64,000 nt of DNA. Origin: Vibrio nitrifigilis. GTDB lineage: Bacteria > Pseudomonadota > Gammaproteobacteria > Enterobacterales > Vibrionaceae. Positions 62,489 through 64,000 of this stretch are shown piece after piece; position 1 is the first letter of the stretch; each line of letters starts with the position of its first letter. Under the pieces are notes generated by a model. It ran no database searches. It was not told where the DNA came from and saw only the letters and a program-made list of their open reading frames with translations. The position numbers and the translations under genes are program-made. The stretch lies in the NCBI RefSeq assembly GCF_015686695.1, contig NZ_JADPMR010000001.1:1860001-1924000 (forward strand). Reading direction: 5' to 3'.

Positions 62489-62520
62489 ACAGGCACTGCT
62501 AAGAGTGCCTGTCCTTATAA
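62489..62520 (-). terminator. Palindromic REP copy that doubles as the phosphatase terminator
   Basis: ACAGGCACT-N6-AGTGCCTGT, then CCTTATAA on the plus strand. Read on the minus strand, the nine-base stem is followed by TTTTGTTTGT, a usable intrinsic terminator about 40 bases beyond the phosphatase stop. Confidence 0.7.
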
Positions 62521-62552
62521 AGGTTTTTTTAATGTTTTATCAAGCTTGGGAG

Positions 62553-63839
62553 CTAAGATTTAAATACCGGTAGCTCTGAGCCATCTTTGACTAATAAATG
62601 CGTTGCTCGTTTTACAACCGCATCGATTGGGCAAAGTACACCGACATCGGTACTTTCACAGCCTTTGAAATTTAAATCAGCGTACGGTAGCGGATTACTG
62701 GCATTTAATGGAGCTAATGAGCGCCATTGGTCCAACGTTCTAGCGGTGAAGCGCACTCGTACAAACTCTTTATCACTGCCAGACTTGTGGAAACGAGCCA
62801 TGCTCAATGTACCACCAGGAGGAATATCATTACTTGGGTATTGCGGTAACGACCAGCTAAAACCAAGCATGGTTTGGATCTCAGCAATATTACTGTCATG
62901 TCCGACTAACATGACAAGTGGACGCTCCAAGCGTTTATCACCGTGCCACTGTTTTGCCAATGGTGTGCCAGCAGCAATAGCAGACACCATTTGCTTCATC
63001 AGTAAAGAGCCACTATGAGCAGCAAATTCAGGCGTAGTCAGGGCTAAATCGTATTGAGCGGCATGAATACCCATTAACGCTTTGACTGACGCTGCATCTT
63101 TTCCATGACCAAATGCCACATCTTTAATTGGTAAGTTGTCGCTGTATTGCAGACGAATAGTTTCACCAATTGTCGCCCCAACTTTACCAGGACCTTTTAA
63201 TGACGGCTTACCTGTATCTTTGAATTTTATGCCCCATTTTTTATCTAAAAACTCGCAGCTATATTGAGCGCAGACAGTGTGTCGTAGAGCTTCCACATCT
63301 TTTTGATATTTTTCAGCTGCTTGCTTAGGGTCACCAATGCGTGCCATGATCTGTTTTTTCATGACCGCAGGATCGGCATGCATCGCATGCAAATGATACA
63401 GTTCAAACAGTGGGCCATATTCCGCATTAACATGAAGCGGCGCGATACCACAGCCTGGGAACATTCCATCCGCCATCGCTTTACCCGTTGCAATAATACG
63501 TTGCGATGGGCTGGTCCAAAGGAAAACTTGCTCCTGTGACGAACAGTGATGAGTGATATTTAACCCTTCATCATTCCACTGCTTAAGCTGATATTTTGCC
63601 TGCTGCCAAATACCTGTATATCCATGGCCAGTCAGAGTGCCATCGGCCACTTCAAACTTAGGCCATGATTTACCAGTGGCTTTATCAAGCTTTTCAGTAT
63701 TAGTTTGTGGCCGCACGCCATGGCGAGATAAAGAAACAACTTTATCCAGTGTCCATTCACTTGCAGATGCCGAAGAAATACTGCCCATTAGGCCCATCAG
63801 TAGCGCAGCTGCGATAGGCATTGCTTGCTTTATACTCAT
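62553..63839 (-). CDS. Periplasmic histidine acid phosphatase (AppA/Agp-like)
   Basis: A 428-residue exported phosphomonoesterase of the histidine phosphatase branch 2. The signal peptide ends in SSASASE. The catalytic motif is SLSRHGVRPQT, whose histidine takes the phosphate, and VGHDSNIAE supplies the proton donor. In AppA phytase this second motif is HDTN, in many glucose-1-phosphatases HDSN or similar, so sugar phosphate or phytate could be the substrate. Cysteines at several positions suit periplasmic disulfides. I start at ATG 63839, with AGGA seven bases upstream; a preceding TTG is less likely. Confidence 0.9.
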   Translation of the reverse strand: MSIKQAMPIAAALLMGLMGSISSASASEWTLDKVVSLSRHGVRPQTNTEKLDKATGKSWPKFEVADGTLTGHGYTGIWQQAKYQLKQWNDEGLNITHHCSSQEQVFLWTSPSQRIIATGKAMADGMFPGCGIAPLHVNAEYGPLFELYHLHAMHADPAVMKKQIMARIGDPKQAAEKYQKDVEALRHTVCAQYSCEFLDKKWGIKFKDTGKPSLKGPGKVGATIGETIRLQYSDNLPIKDVAFGHGKDAASVKALMGIHAAQYDLALTTPEFAAHSGSLLMKQMVSAIAAGTPLAKQWHGDKRLERPLVMLVGHDSNIAEIQTMLGFSWSLPQYPSNDIPPGGTLSMARFHKSGSDKEFVRVRFTARTLDQWRSLAPLNASNPLPYADLNFKGCESTDVGVLCPIDAVVKRATHLLVKDGSELPVFKS

Positions 63840-63859
63840 CAATTCAGTCCTGTTCTAGC

Positions 63860-64000
63860 CTAAATCTTATATTTCATACCAACTTCAAATTCAGTTTGAC
63901 GTTGATCGCTGTCGTCACTTACTGATTTATTGGTAAAAGAAACAAATGGTGAGAAACGTTTCGTCACTTTATATTGAAATTCGACTTCTTGTTGATAATC
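63860..64000 (-). CDS. Outer-membrane beta-barrel porin, C-terminal fragment
   Basis: The last 46 codons of a gene that begins beyond the right edge. Alternating polar and hydrophobic strands (VEFQYKVTKRFSPFVSFTN and QTEFEVGMKYKI) end in an aromatic-rich final strand, the typical outer-membrane barrel C-terminus. The pattern resembles KdgM/NanC-type monomeric porins, but too little is visible to be sure. It lies 21 bases upstream of the phosphatase gene and may share its transcript. Confidence 0.6.
   Translation of the reverse strand, partial: DYQQEVEFQYKVTKRFSPFVSFTNKSVSDDSDQRQTEFEVGMKYKI

Larger units (their letters stand above)
62178..62552. other. Intergenic region with REP-like repeats
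   Basis: A 375-base gap between the transposase gene and the phosphatase gene. It holds three or four copies of the REP-like repeat in its last 150 bases, and otherwise AT-rich sequence with no supported coding frame. Confidence 0.6.

Noticed and set aside
1..64000. CRISPR array, tRNA, rRNA, integron or prophage
   Set aside because: No regularly spaced repeats, no clover-leaf or rRNA motifs and no phage or integrase genes were recognised; this was by eye, so a short tRNA-like element could be missed.

Overview
The window looks like a chromosomal segment of a Vibrio or a close relative in the Vibrionaceae. The evidence is the Vibrio-type TonB2 gene order (DUF3450, ttpC, exbB2, exbD2, tonB2, TPR protein), the ycjX-ycjF-tyrR cluster, nqrM, class I fumarase and the compact tyrosine-degradation operon. 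Species cannot be fixed by reading alone. Gene density is high and most genes are ordinary metabolism, transport and regulation. I saw no tRNA, rRNA, CRISPR array, phage or integron.

Layout. 1-5.1 kb: the end of a branched-chain aminotransferase, a GST-like protein, a Bcr/CflA drug exporter, a secreted ATP-dependent DNA ligase and a patatin-like lipase. 5.2-11.1 kb: a leftward iron-uptake energising operon, DUF3450-ttpC-exbB2-exbD2-tonB2-TPR-ferric siderophore reductase, with a good Fur-box match upstream of its first gene; a lipocalin lipoprotein diverges from it. 11.8-17.9 kb: an LDH-family dehydrogenase with an unusual specificity loop, a glycerophosphodiesterase, a phenolic acid decarboxylase with a divergent LysR regulator, an Aer-like chemoreceptor and a DedA protein. 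18.0-21.9 kb: hppD-hmgA-fahA-maiA, which takes 4-hydroxyphenylpyruvate to fumarate and acetoacetate, with a TyrR-box-like site upstream. 22.2-31.5 kb: a CSS-motif EAL phosphodiesterase, an exported Nudix/membrane fusion with a GNAT partner, an orphan Bug-type binding protein, nqrM, a nitroreductase-monooxygenase pair, a LysR regulator and a dicarboxylate/amino acid symporter. 31.5-38.7 kb: DUF2947, rimJ, tyrR, ycjF, ycjX, a small membrane protein and fumarase. 39.2-44.2 kb: pabB, nudL, then the serine transporter and serine deaminase (sdaC, sdaA) behind a PurR-like palindrome.

44.4-49.1 kb carries a macA-macB-tolC type tripartite exporter. It is followed by a 787-residue STAND/LuxR (MalT-like) regulator and, converging on it, a six-gene operon: two peptide-type ABC permeases, a fused double ATPase, a HyuA-like hydantoinase/oxoprolinase, a DUF917 protein and a family 5 binding protein. 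A PLP aminotransferase diverges from this operon across a promoter region with several inverted repeats. This is the best candidate for an undescribed system: uptake and ATP-driven opening of a cyclic amide or small peptide-like compound, with HyuA paired to DUF917 rather than to a HyuB subunit.

61-64 kb holds a REP-associated tyrosine transposase flanked on both sides by copies of a short TATAAGGACAGGCACT-like repeat. One palindromic copy also serves as the likely terminator of the neighbouring periplasmic histidine acid phosphatase. The window ends inside an outer-membrane porin gene.
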